A DNA stretch of 22,680 nt from Polychytrium aggregatum (Eukaryota; Chytridiomycota; Chytridiomycetes; Polychytriales): NCBI RefSeq assembly GCF_025602895.1, contig NW_026516557.1:1-22680 (forward strand), read 5' to 3'. Shown piece after piece: positions 7,251 through 15,202 of the stretch (its first letter is position 1; each line of letters begins with the position of its first letter). The translations under genes and the position numbers were made by a program. The notes beneath the pieces are model-generated. The model was not told the origin of the DNA. It made no database searches and saw only the letters and a list, made by a program, of their open reading frames with translations.

Positions 7251-7682
7251 ATGAACGAGAAGGCGATCCAAGATATGGGTCCCAGCACTGATAGTGTGGC
7301 CGAGTTCATTGAGTCAACCTTCATTCTCCACCAACCTCAATCTGAAGGCTACGACCATAAGGACTTCATCATCATGCTTCCTGCACTCTCCATGGAATTC
7401 TATCAGTGGTTCAGGGACAATGGAAAGGACGCTACCAACACCGACGAGATTGCCAGGACAATCACTTCCAAGCACGCTGCTCGACCGGGCCATAACCTCA
7501 CTGAACACCAATTGAAGTTGGTGATTGGTCCGATTTTGAGCAGCCACAAGAAGCTACTCCCTCACTTTATTGAGAAGACCAGTCCCGGGGGAACCAGGTC
7601 CTTCAAAGGGCTTGAACGAGTTGTGGGCAGTGGACACCAGGATACTACGGAAACTACCGAGGCTGTTGGGGCAGCTGATTAG
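7251..7682 (+). CDS. Orphan ORF directly after the LINE tail, possible gene fragment (143 aa)
   Basis: An ORF opens 11 nt after the poly(A), starts MNEKAIQDMGPS and ends at TAG 7680-7682. The composition is protein-like (mixed, not low complexity): helical segments around FIESTFILHQ and SMEFYQWFRDNG, then a GGTRSFKGL motif near residue 115. The frame is open through the LINE tail, so the true coding region could have begun upstream and been cut by the LINE. Codon use is less GC-biased than in the LINE, so this may be older host or foreign DNA. A second frame (7570-7788) continues past this stop with plausible sequence, which hints at a frameshift or intron. I do not recognise the protein. The closing motif faintly recalls the winged-helix end of viral or plasmid primase-helicases, but this is speculative. 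Confidence 0.35.
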   Translation: MNEKAIQDMGPSTDSVAEFIESTFILHQPQSEGYDHKDFIIMLPALSMEFYQWFRDNGKDATNTDEIARTITSKHAARPGHNLTEHQLKLVIGPILSSHKKLLPHFIEKTSPGGTRSFKGLERVVGSGHQDTTETTEAVGAAD

Positions 7683-9198
7683 TGCTGCTGATGTAGAACA
7701 GTATCATTCCTTTCTTCTCGACGGTTTGTTGTATATTCGAGACACTATTGAGGTTGTTTGTTTTCATGAGTCGAGGTTTCAAGTGTAGATCCAGTTGTCA
7801 GACTTGGGTTTCCGACTAACTCTGTAGCCGGGTCTGAGTCTCCAGTTGTTGATCCGTTCTTTGAGTCTGATATTCACTATTCAACTTATTCAGTACGTTT
7901 CTTCAGTACCCTCTTGTTTGACCATTCTACTCTTGCGATTATGGCTGGACTTTTCTTTCTGTTGTCGATGTATTGGTTCAATAAAAACACACTGTCGGGG
8001 AGGCTCCAAGCCTTGGCCGATGGTACAAAATCAATCATGTCCACCCCACTGCCACATCTTGGCAACAGTATCACAGCAGGCTTAGCATGAGTTGGTTAGG
8101 CTTAGAGGGTTTAGGCTCAGGGTGCAGCACTTGTCCACTCTCCCTCTACATGCTCTGCCTGTTGGCCTTTGGTTTGAGTGGGAGTGTGTCTTGACTACTC
8201 GCTGAGTACCCTCCGCTCTTCCATCACTGATATCACTACATAACTGCAATAACACCAATGCTGACCCTTGATTGATATGTGTGACTCTCTTGCCATCGCC
8301 ACATACTGCCACCATCACTGTCCTTCCCTGCATGTGTTCAGTGAATGATGTCGCGATGCCTGGTACCATGTCCAAGTCCGAGTTCATAGTGCTCAACGGC
8401 GTCTGATGCCTTCCAGAGTCCGATGCATGACGCAATCGGCCTTCGAGATAATGCCACCTTACCCTGCCATCATTGGTTGGGGTAGTGGTATGCCAGAGGA
8501 TGGACACAATGGCATATCATACTGACTCTATGACTAGTCAACGCAAGGTGCTCTGAGGAGTAGTCTCGACCTTGGGATCGTGGGAACTCCATGCTTTGGG
8601 GCAGACAGTGCATCCACGATGACGCATGCATGACTGGTGCATTGGCAATCGACTTGTCATGAACGGTGGATGAACCAATGGTCTTCGCCAGGGTTGAGAC
8701 TCGGCGATGGATCATGGCATCTCCATGCACTTGTCTCATGGATGATGAGTCTGATGGGGCATCCCACATGCCATTCCGACCTCACACTCCGATCATCGGG
8801 TTCGTATCTCCCCCAAACCGACTCAGATTGGGGTATCCGAGGGCGTATCTGCCGTGGGAAAGCTGCGTCTGGGGTGTCATGGGATGTGAATTGCATCATC
8901 CATGCATCGTGGATGCGTAAGGTTTGGCCATGGATGGGGAGGGTATTGGTCATCGTCGATGCTGATTCGTGCGATATCGGTGCGCAGACTGTGACGTTGA
9001 TCACGATGGTCGATCACGATGGCAGATAAGTCTGGTTGGGGCGATTCCCACGATCGTTGACGCTGGCGGCGATGCAGACTGGGAAACGATAAATACGGCA
9101 GCGAGGAAGACCAGCTTGACTGACATCGCCAATGCGAGTTTCGGATCGCCAACGCGGGATCGGATCGTGAAACACAGGTTCATCGCACATCGAGTTCT
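7683..9198. other. Non-coding stretch, mostly the left inverted-repeat arm
   Basis: No convincing gene is visible. The stretch contains AATAAA at 7980-7985, a degenerate telomere-like patch (8095-8122: TTAGGC, TTAGAGGG, TTTAGGC), a 12-bp inverted repeat GCATCCACGATG (8610-8621) / CATCGTGGATGC (8905-8916), a 13-bp tandem GATCACGATGGTC near 9001-9024, and a weak TATA-like GATAAATA (9088-9095) about 110 bp upstream of the LINE repeats. From 7926 on, the sequence recurs inverted at 21405-22680. Part of it could be LINE 5' UTR: the true 5' end cannot be placed, because the only two copies that keep it are the two arms of one inverted duplication. Confidence 0.6.
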
Positions 9199-9334
9199 CT
9201 GCTCCTGCCGCACCTATCCTGCTCCTGCTGCACCTGTCCTGCTCTTGCTGCACCTGTCCTGCTCTTGCTGCACCTGTCCTGCTCTTGCTGCACCTGTCCT
9301 GCTCCTGCTGCACCTGTATTGCTCTTGCTGCACC
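9199..9334 (+). repeat. 20-bp tandem repeats in the LINE 5' UTR (about seven units)
   Basis: Units start at 9199, 9219, 9239, 9259, 9279, 9299 and 9319 (the last is 16 bp). The consensus is CTGCTCTTGCTGCACCTGTC, with C/T variation at the seventh base. The mirror copy 21269-21404 has the same number of units. Such 5' monomer arrays carry promoter activity in some LINEs, but that is not shown here. Confidence 0.9.
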
Positions 9335-9623
9335 GTGTGGCCTGCACCACACTGCTTTCACCTCTGTGTTTGTTCCAGCTCTGCCCCTCCAGTTCCCCGC
9401 CCTCGCTCCCACACTCCCTGTCCCCTTCCCCACTGCTGAGCGATGTCCAAGGACAGACCCCAGCAGTCCCTTCTCCCGGCCTCGACCATCGCTGTCGGCA
9501 GCTTGATCTTCAAGCGCAAGGAGCGACCCGTGGCCACCCCTTCCTCCCCCGCCAAGCGTCGCCTGTCCTTGCCCGACGCAATGACCATGCTCCCCAGGCC
9601 GGAGCATGACGAGCGTCTCCCCG
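9199..9623 (+). mobile_element. LINE copy 2: 5' fragment cut by the chromovirus
   Basis: The sequence matches LINE copies 1 and 3 from the 20-bp repeats through the first 60 codons of ORF1. It stops after the base equivalent to 1331 of copy 1 (CCCCG), where the chromovirus LTR begins with TGTAACG. The rest of this copy is not on the other side of the LTR element, so it was lost or lies elsewhere. Confidence 0.9.
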
Positions 9624-9628
9624 TGTAA
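9443..9628 (+). pseudogene. Truncated LINE ORF1 (copy 2)
   Basis: The first 60 codons are identical to ORF1 of copies 1 and 3. The frame then runs into the chromovirus LTR at 9624 and ends at once with one foreign residue and a TAA. Only the basic N-terminus is left, without the cysteine cluster or any later domain, so no functional product is expected. Confidence 0.9.
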
Positions 9629-9932
9629 CGTCCACTACTGGGACGTTGGGGCAAGACGGGGAGGGAGGGGGTACAAGACAAGACAGGACGGGGCAGAACA
9701 GGGCGGTGCTAGGCTACTCTAGCGGACGGGTGAGCTCGGGGAGCACTTACGTTTATTCACGATAAAACCGAACTCCAGACAAACGGGGGGAACGGGGGCA
9801 ACCCGCAGGTATACCCTGCGGTGGCCTGCCTGCGGTGCGTGAAAACGCAAAGCGCAGCACAGGTCACGACCCACTGCGCCGCGCAGTACGCGCAGTACGC
9901 GCAGCACAGCGTCGGAGATACCATCTCCTACA
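9624..9932 (-). repeat. 3' LTR of the chromovirus (309 bp)
   Basis: The LTR is bounded by TGTA...TACA. The minus strand has AATAAA at 9757-9752. Three 9-bp units GCGCAGTAC (9881-9889, 9890-9898, and the variant GCGCAGCAC 9899-9907) lie in U3. I see no base difference from the 14782-15090 copy, which implies very recent insertion or homogenisation. Confidence 0.95.
9752..9757 (-). terminator. Poly(A) signal in the chromovirus LTR
   Basis: The minus strand reads AATAAA from 9757 to 9752. It lies in the middle of the LTR, as expected for 3'-end formation in the R/U5 region. The same motif is in the other LTR at 14910-14915. Confidence 0.5.
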
Positions 9933-9940
9933 CTCCCACA
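9933..9940 (-). other. Candidate polypurine tract next to the 3' LTR
   Basis: The minus strand reads TGTGGGAG immediately before the 3' LTR (which begins TGTAGGAG on that strand), between the pol stop (9944-9942) and the LTR. Position fits the plus-strand primer site, but the tract is short and contains two T residues. Confidence 0.45.
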
Positions 9941-9941
9941 C

Positions 9942-12900
9942 TTAAGAAGGCTTCCTGCGAGGAGCCCTGCGTGTGCTCTTTATTTGGGGCTCCTCGAGGT
10001 GTTTACCGTATTTACTCAGCTCCTCGGGTGCATGGGACAAGTCCTCCAGTGTTTGCCATGTGTTGCCCGAGTGTGGGTAACCAACCCACTTGACATAAAA
10101 CCGAAGTGACCCATCAGCCACTTTCTTGTGCCTCACGATCCTTTCGACTTCATATTCTTGAGTATAGTATTGTCCGAGGTCGTCTTCCAGTGGTGCGTCG
10201 TCCGGGACACCTTCGTCGGCGTCGGGGAACTGTGCTGGACTGCGGGTCGTGTGGCGACGCAGCTTGGACACATGGAAGACAGGATGGAGCTTGCTTCCAG
10301 GTGGCAAGTCCAACAGGTAGTTGAGGGGACTGGGTCGGGCCGCTATCTTGAACGGTCCTCGGTACTTGGGCAACAACTTCTTTGACTGGGCTTCGGGGAC
10401 CTTGATGTTGTCGGCGTCCAGGTAGACAAGGTCTCCAACTTCAAAGGAGACATCCTGGTGTCGGCGGTCGTAGTACTTCGCCATCACTTGTTGCGCATCC
10501 GTGAGCGCGTCGGCGATCATCTTGTGTCGGACTTGATGATCTTTGACAAAGGCACTTGGTTTGGGAGGCAATCCAGCCGTGGACTCGGTCAGTGTCAAGG
10601 AGGTGGGAACATCAGGCTGGAATCCGTAGAGCGCCTCAAAGGGGCTCAAGCCAGTTGTGCTCGACTTGGCGGTGTTGTATGCAAACTCTGCATGACTCAG
10701 CTGTATGTCCCAGTCGTCTTGGCTGGTCGAGGCGTATGTCCTCAGGTATTGCTCGAGGGTGCGGATCGTCCGCTCGGACTGTCCATCCGTTTGTTGGTGG
10801 TGCGAGGTTGACATGTTCAGCTTGGTGCCGAGATGGTCGAACAGACTTGTCCAAAACAAGGAGGTGAATCGGGGGTCTCGATCACTGACGATGGACTTTG
10901 GGAGGCCGTGGTGCTTGAACACATGCTTGAAGAACAGCAGTGCAAGGTCAGGCGCGGAGCATGTCGTCTGGCACGGCACAAAGTGTGCCATCTTGCTGAA
11001 CCTGTCGACAAAGACAGCGATTGCATCGTGGTCCAACTTGGTCGTCGGTAGATGCGTGATGAGATCCATGGACATGCTGGTCCAGGGGCGGTCGGGAACA
11101 GGCAGGGGTTGCAGCAATCCTTGCTCTCGGGTCGTGCGTGACTTGACCATCTTGCAGGTATGGCAGGACTCGATGTACTTCTCGACGGTGCGCTTCATTC
11201 CAGGCCAGTATGCGACTTTGGCCAGTCGGTCGTATGTCTTCTCGACTCCAAAGTGTCCAGCGAGGGGCGAGTCGTGGACCTCTTGGAGCAACTTGGTCTT
11301 CAACGACGGAATGTCCGGCACACAGACACGGCTGTCCTTCTTCAGGAGGAGCAGGCCATCACGCACTGTGTACTCGGATGATTCGTCGTCCTTGGGGAGC
11401 TTAGACACCTTTCGGAACAGTTCTCCGAACTGTTTGTCGTTGGCGATGTTGTCTCGGACAACATCCAGCATCGTGTTGTCGACACTGACAGTCGACTCGT
11501 ACAGTGACGCCAATTGGTAGTCGGGGCGTCGGGACAGTGCGTCAGGCACCACATTGAGTTTGCCTTTCTGGTATACAACCTCGTAGTTGTACTCGGCGAG
11601 GAACTCCATCCATCGCGCTTGGCGTCGGCTCAGGTTCTTCTTGGTGTCGAGGTAACGCAGTGACTGGTGGTCCGTCACAATCTTGAAGGGCTTGGCGGTA
11701 CCGTGGAGGTACACTCGGAACTTCTGCAGCGCGTAGATGATCGCAAGCTGCTCCTTCTCGTGCACGGGATAGTTGATCTCGTGTTGGGACAGTTTGCGCG
11801 ACTCGAAGGCAACGGGCCTTCCCTCCTGCATCAAAACAGCTCCCACCGCAAAGTCGGAGGCGTCGGTGTGCACGGAGACATCCGTGTTCGGGTCGAACAC
11901 AGCGAGGACAGGAGCGTTCGTCAAGGCGTGCTTGAGGGTCTCGAACGCTTGGCGTTGTGGGTGGTCCCACACGAAGGGGCACTCTTTGCGGAGTAGGTCT
12001 GTGAGTGGACCGGCAGTGCGCGCCAGATCGGGGATGAATCGGCGGTAGTAGTTGACGAGACCGAGAAACGACTGCACGTCAGAGACGCATGCGAGCGGCG
12101 GCCACTCGACCACAGACTTGACCTTGGCGGGGTCGACTTCGATTCCTCTTCCTGAGACAACGTGTCCCAGGAACGGGACTTGATTCTTGAAGAACTCACA
12201 CTTGGACAGTTTGGCATACAACTTGTGCTCGCGTAGCTTGGCCAGCACGCGGGCGACATGACCTTCATGGGTCGCTTCATCCTTGCTGTACACAAGGATA
12301 TCATCCAGGTACACGATGACAGAGTTGTCGAGCTCTTGGCGGAACACATCGTTCATCAGCTGCATGAACGTGGCAGGTGCGTTCGTCAATCCGAACGGCA
12401 GCACTAGGAACTCGTACAGTCCGTAGCGAGTCCTGAAGGCGGTCTTGTGGACATCATCCTCGTGGATGCGGATCTGATGGTAGCCTGAGCGGAGGTCTAT
12501 CTTGCTAAAGACCTTTGCTCCACTCAGACGATCCATCAACTCGTCGATCCTGGGCAACGGGTAGGTGTTCTTGATGGTCTGTTTGTTTAGTGCGCGATAG
12601 TCGACGCACATCCTGAGATCACCTTCTTTCTTCTTGACAAAGAGCACTGGTGCACCATACGGTGACTGGCTCGGGCGGATGAACCCATGGGCGAGGAGGT
12701 CATCCAACTGGCGCTTGAGTTCGTCCATCTCCGTCAGCGACAGTTGGTACGTCGGTCTTGACGGAGGCGACGAGCCTGGTTCGATGTCGATGCGATGATC
12801 GACGGTGCGTTGGGGTGGCAGGCATTGTGGCAACTGGTCGGGGAATACGTCCTTGTACTCGTCGAGCAGCTTGGTCACCACAGGCGGGGGACCGGGACCG

Positions 12901-13859
12901 GCTTGGTCGGTGTCGTCGACCTCACGCACGACACAGAGGAACGACGTGTCCTTCTTGATCAGCCTCTTGAATTGCATGGCTGAGAGGAGAGGTGGCATGT
13001 TGGGTGAGGCCATGCCCTGCAGGACAATGTCAGGGCCAACACGGACAGTGCGGCCTTTCCAGTCGACGACTGGAGTCGGCTCGGCACGAGCAAGCCAGCT
13101 CATGCCGAGGATGGCATCGAACTTGGTGTCGATCACTTGGAACAACAGGACAGGATGGTACTTGGGATGGAGGGCCACTCGCAGGACCACTTGGTGTGTG
13201 CACTGCTGCACACGATCGTCTGCAAGCGCCACACTCATCGGCGACTTCTTCTTGGTTGCATGTATGTTGAGCTCCTGGAGCAAGCGTCTGCTGACAAAGT
13301 TGCAGCTTGCTCCAGAGTCCACCATCATTCGGACGGTGTGACCTTGGACGGTGGCAGGGAGGTACAGCAGGGACTCTTCATGGTCCTCCTGCACAGCCTC
13401 CTGCACCATGACTTGACTTGGGGGAACGGGCGACACTTGGTCTTGGTTGGCTTCATCACGGCCACTCGGACATTTTGGATAGGGTTCGGCCATTGCGGGG
13501 GCCTGCGGCGTCAGCACGCCATTGCACACGACGTCCACGGCTTGCGGACACATGTCGGAAGCATCCGACACACACGACTTGACAGGGGTGAGGGCACAGG
13601 CGGTCCTGTCCCTCAAGGGTTCTTGATTTTCTTTTTTGTTTTGGTTTTCAATTTTGGTTTTCTCTTCACGTTCGTGGAGAGGCAGGCGGCTTGCGCCACC
13701 ATGCACCTCTCGCACGACGCACAACACTTGGTTTGTTTCTCCTTCGGGGGAGGGGGCGAGGTGAACTTCCTCTGGAGACGCGTGGACTGCATTGAGCAAT
13801 CCACGGCGTTGGTCTCCTACTAGGGCTCCAGAGCCACCTAGTAGGGTCGGCCGTTTCCC
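9942..13859 (-). CDS. pol: Chromovirus Pol: protease, reverse transcriptase, RNase H, integrase, chromodomain
   Basis: Pol has no start of its own. Translation is expected to enter at the slippery site 13859-13853 by -1 frameshifting from gag. The open frame reaches back to 13874, and residue numbers below count 1310 codons from there. Aspartic protease: DSGAS at 186-190. RT: about 370-545, catalytic YLDD at 522-525. RNase H: about 655-780, D671, E708, D735 and D778. Integrase: zinc-binding H867, H874, C904, C907; catalytic D937, D998, E1034 with 35 residues between the last two; GPF near 1173. Chromodomain: about 1240-1295 ([27 protein letters not shown]), which in related elements binds methylated histone H3 and steers integration to heterochromatin. 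All catalytic residues are present and no stop interrupts the frame. It ends nine bases before the 3' LTR. Confidence 0.96.
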   Translation of the reverse strand, partial: GKRPTLLGGSGALVGDQRRGLLNAVHASPEEVHLAPSPEGETNQVLCVVREVHGGASRLPLHEREEKTKIENQNKKENQEPLRDRTACALTPVKSCVSDASDMCPQAVDVVCNGVLTPQAPAMAEPYPKCPSGRDEANQDQVSPVPPSQVMVQEAVQEDHEESLLYLPATVQGHTVRMMVDSGASCNFVSRRLLQELNIHATKKKSPMSVALADDRVQQCTHQVVLRVALHPKYHPVLLFQVIDTKFDAILGMSWLARAEPTPVVDWKGRTVRVGPDIVLQGMASPNMPPLLSAMQFKRLIKKDTSFLCVVREVDDTDQAGPGPPPVVTKLLDEYKDVFPDQLPQCLPPQRTVDHRIDIEPGSSPPSRPTYQLSLTEMDELKRQLDDLLAHGFIRPSQSPYGAPVLFVKKKEGDLRMCVDYRALNKQTIKNTYPLPRIDELMDRLSGAKVFSKIDLRSGYHQIRIHEDDVHKTAFRTRYGLYEFLVLPFGLTNAPATFMQLMNDVFRQELDNSVIVYLDDILVYSKDEATHEGHVARVLAKLREHKLYAKLSKCEFFKNQVPFLGHVVSGRGIEVDPAKVKSVVEWPPLACVSDVQSFLGLVNYYRRFIPDLARTAGPLTDLLRKECPFVWDHPQRQAFETLKHALTNAPVLAVFDPNTDVSVHTDASDFAVGAVLMQEGRPVAFESRKLSQHEINYPVHEKEQLAIIYALQKFRVYLHGTAKPFKIVTDHQSLRYLDTKKNLSRRQARWMEFLAEYNYEVVYQKGKLNVVPDALSRRPDYQLASLYESTVSVDNTMLDVVRDNIANDKQFGELFRKVSKLPKDDESSEYTVRDGLLLLKKDSRVCVPDIPSLKTKLLQEVHDSPLAGHFGVEKTYDRLAKVAYWPGMKRTVEKYIESCHTCKMVKSRTTREQGLLQPLPVPDRPWTSMSMDLITHLPTTKLDHDAIAVFVDRFSKMAHFVPCQTTCSAPDLALLFFKHVFKHHGLPKSIVSDRDPRFTSLFWTSLFDHLGTKLNMSTSHHQQTDGQSERTIRTLEQYLRTYASTSQDDWDIQLSHAEFAYNTAKSSTTGLSPFEALYGFQPDVPTSLTLTESTAGLPPKPSAFVKDHQVRHKMIADALTDAQQVMAKYYDRRHQDVSFEVGDLVYLDADNIKVPEAQSKKLLPKYRGPFKIAARPSPLNYLLDLPPGSKLHPVFHVSKLRRHTTRSPAQFPDADEGVPDDAPLEDDLGQYYTQEYEVERIVRHKKVADGSLRFYVKWVGYPHSGNTWQTLEDLSHAPEELSKYGKHLEEPQIKSTRRAPRRKPS
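13816..13859 (-). promoter_or_regulatory. Programmed -1 frameshift site: GGGAAAC plus downstream stem-loop
   Basis: The minus strand carries GGGAAAC (13859-13853), in the gag frame as G GGA AAC, which is the canonical X XXY YYZ form. After a 7-nt spacer come CCTACTAGG (13845-13837) and its perfect complement CCTAGTAGG (13824-13816), a 9-bp stem around a 12-nt loop. The gag stop TAG (13840-13838) lies inside the 5' strand of the stem. Pol is in exactly the -1 frame and continues from GGG AAA CGG. Heptamer, frame, spacer and stem all agree. Confidence 0.85.
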
Positions 13860-14659
13860 GACTTCATGGGGCACTCCTTGGCCTGGTGTCCCGGTCGGTG
13901 ACAGAAGAAGCAGGAACCATGGCGGAGGTCCTCCTGCTTCTGTCTGTCCTTGGGGGAGACAGTGGCAGCTTGCTGGAACCGGGAGCGGGGAGGGCCACGA
14001 GCCTCCATGGCGTTGACGTCAACGTCCATGGGCTCAGGCATGGGTCTTGCGGGCGGGGCCGGGCGAGGCGGACGGGCTGGGACGTGATGAGACCGATGGC
14101 CGCCTGCCAGCTGCGGGTAGAACTGGCGGCCATGGTACTGGACGTTGTCGAGGTTCTCGGCAACGTCCATCATCACGTCCAGGGACTTGCGGGCATCAGG
14201 GTTGCTGGCGATGTACTCTCTGATCTTGGGCTTGAGGCCCTTCTGGAAGAGGTACATCGCATCAGCAGAGCCCAGCTCCTCAATCTGGGAGGAGAGGTCT
14301 TCAAACTCCTCGATGTAGCGGGTCACAGAACCACGCTGCACGAGAGAGTATAGCTTGTCACGGGCAATGAGTTCAGCATTGGGGCTGCCGAAGCGGCGAC
14401 GGAGGCGGTCCTTGAAGTCGTCAAACACACCTTCGCTCTGCTCGTCGAACCCTTGGCGGCGGTACCAACGGTACGCCTGGTCCTTTAAGCAGAGCTTGGC
14501 GGCGACGATGTGGTGGGTGGGGGCGACTTGGGCAGCATCGAGGTAGTCCTCGAGTTGCTGCAGCCAGTCCTCCACCGAGGAGGAGCGGCTCTTCCCAGTA
14601 AACACTGGGGCACGGAAGGTCTTGAGGAAGGCTTCCGGAAGTGGGCGGGGGTTGCTCAT
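13838..14659 (-). CDS. gag: Chromovirus Gag (273 aa) with zinc knuckle
   Basis: This is the structural particle protein. The capsid-like region (about 15-175) contains [12 protein letters not shown], a YRWYRR motif and a [12 protein letters not shown] stretch typical of the retrotransposon Gag family. A proline- and arginine-rich linker follows (about 180-240), then a CX2CX4HX4C zinc knuckle (C250, C253, H258, C263) for RNA binding. The protein ends ten residues later, just after the frameshift heptamer at residues 268-269. The ATG at 14659 is the first in-frame start after the 5' LTR, with a 122-nt leader. Most ribosomes should make Gag alone, and a minority Gag-Pol. Confidence 0.93.
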   Translation of the reverse strand: MSNPRPLPEAFLKTFRAPVFTGKSRSSSVEDWLQQLEDYLDAAQVAPTHHIVAAKLCLKDQAYRWYRRQGFDEQSEGVFDDFKDRLRRRFGSPNAELIARDKLYSLVQRGSVTRYIEEFEDLSSQIEELGSADAMYLFQKGLKPKIREYIASNPDARKSLDVMMDVAENLDNVQYHGRQFYPQLAGGHRSHHVPARPPRPAPPARPMPEPMDVDVNAMEARGPPRSRFQQAATVSPKDRQKQEDLRHGSCFFCHRPGHQAKECPMKSGNGRPY

Positions 14660-14763
14660 GGCAGGGGCAGGCTCCAGGGACAGAGAGGAGAGTCGGTCGG
14701 CAAGAGAGGCGGGATCCAGCTTGAGGATCTAGAAAGAGGACAAACAGGACGAAAACAAGACGA

Positions 14764-14781
14764 GGATTTCCGATGCTACCA
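14764..14781 (-). other. tRNA-type primer-binding site of the chromovirus
   Basis: Directly after the 5' LTR the minus strand reads TGGTAGCATCGGAAATCC. TGG complements the CCA end of a tRNA, and TGGTAGC resembles PBSs attributed to initiator Met tRNA, but the exact tRNA cannot be named without the host tRNA set. There is no gap between LTR and PBS. This contrasts with the self-complementary PBS of the element at 1-999. Confidence 0.7.
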
Positions 14782-15090
14782 TGTAACGTCCACTACTGGG
14801 ACGTTGGGGCAAGACGGGGAGGGAGGGGGTACAAGACAAGACAGGACGGGGCAGAACAGGGCGGTGCTAGGCTACTCTAGCGGACGGGTGAGCTCGGGGA
14901 GCACTTACGTTTATTCACGATAAAACCGAACTCCAGACAAACGGGGGGAACGGGGGCAACCCGCAGGTATACCCTGCGGTGGCCTGCCTGCGGTGCGTGA
15001 AAACGCAAAGCGCAGCACAGGTCACGACCCACTGCGCCGCGCAGTACGCGCAGTACGCGCAGCACAGCGTCGGAGATACCATCTCCTACA
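14782..15090 (-). repeat. 5' LTR of the chromovirus (309 bp)
   Basis: Same sequence and length as 9624-9932, bounded by TGTA...TACA. The three 9-bp units are at 15039-15065. It abuts the 3' end of LINE copy 3 at 15091 (ACTATAG on the plus strand). Confidence 0.95.
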
Positions 15091-15202
15091 ACTATAGTCA
15101 ACTTTATTTAAGAAGACAAGCCATCAGGTCCAACAGGTTGGTACCCCGGCACGTTGAGTACACAGGCAAGCCTATTTACTCCTGTTGCAGCCTAGTGCTG
15201 CC

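Larger units (their letters stand above)
7926..9623 (+). repeat. Left arm of a long inverted repeat
   Basis: The 1,698 bp from 7926 to 9623 recur in reverse complement at 20980-22680. The inner part (about 8510-9623) appears identical, with paired coordinates summing to 30603 (ORF1 start 9443 pairs with 21160). The outer part differs by five single-base indels and one substitution. The inner edge is the LTR of the chromovirus. The outer edge is unknown because the right arm reaches the window end. Confidence 0.9.
9624..15090 (-). mobile_element. Complete Ty3/gypsy chromovirus (5,467 bp)
   Basis: On the minus strand the order is 5' LTR (15090-14782), PBS (14781-14764), gag (14659-13838), pol in the -1 frame (to 9942), a short purine-rich tract (9940-9933) and 3' LTR (9932-9624). 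Pol order is protease, RT, RNase H, integrase, chromodomain, which is diagnostic for chromoviruses. The LTRs are 309 bp each and show no difference by eye. All coding frames are open, so the element looks recent and possibly active. The flanks do not match: left CCCCG (LINE ORF1), right ACTAT (LINE 3' end), so it is not a simple insertion with its 5-bp duplication. Confidence 0.95.

Noticed and set aside
9199..9334. Possible CRISPR array
   Set aside because: The 20-bp units are directly adjacent with no unique spacers, and the context is a eukaryotic LINE 5' UTR.
8637..9439. Several 84-156 aa frames in the inverted arms, repeated at 21164-21966
   Set aside because: They appear twice only because the DNA is duplicated. 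Their products are rich in H, W, M and D from CAT/ATG/GATC motifs, and both strands are equally open.
10705..11520. Plus-strand frame of 271 aa inside pol
   Set aside because: It is antisense to the integrase and RNase H regions, which carry all catalytic residues on the minus strand.
14764..14781. A tRNA gene fragment, because the plus strand ends GATGCTACCA
   Set aside because: Only the 3'-end-like 18 nt are present, exactly next to the LTR, so this is the primer-binding site and no cloverleaf can be formed.
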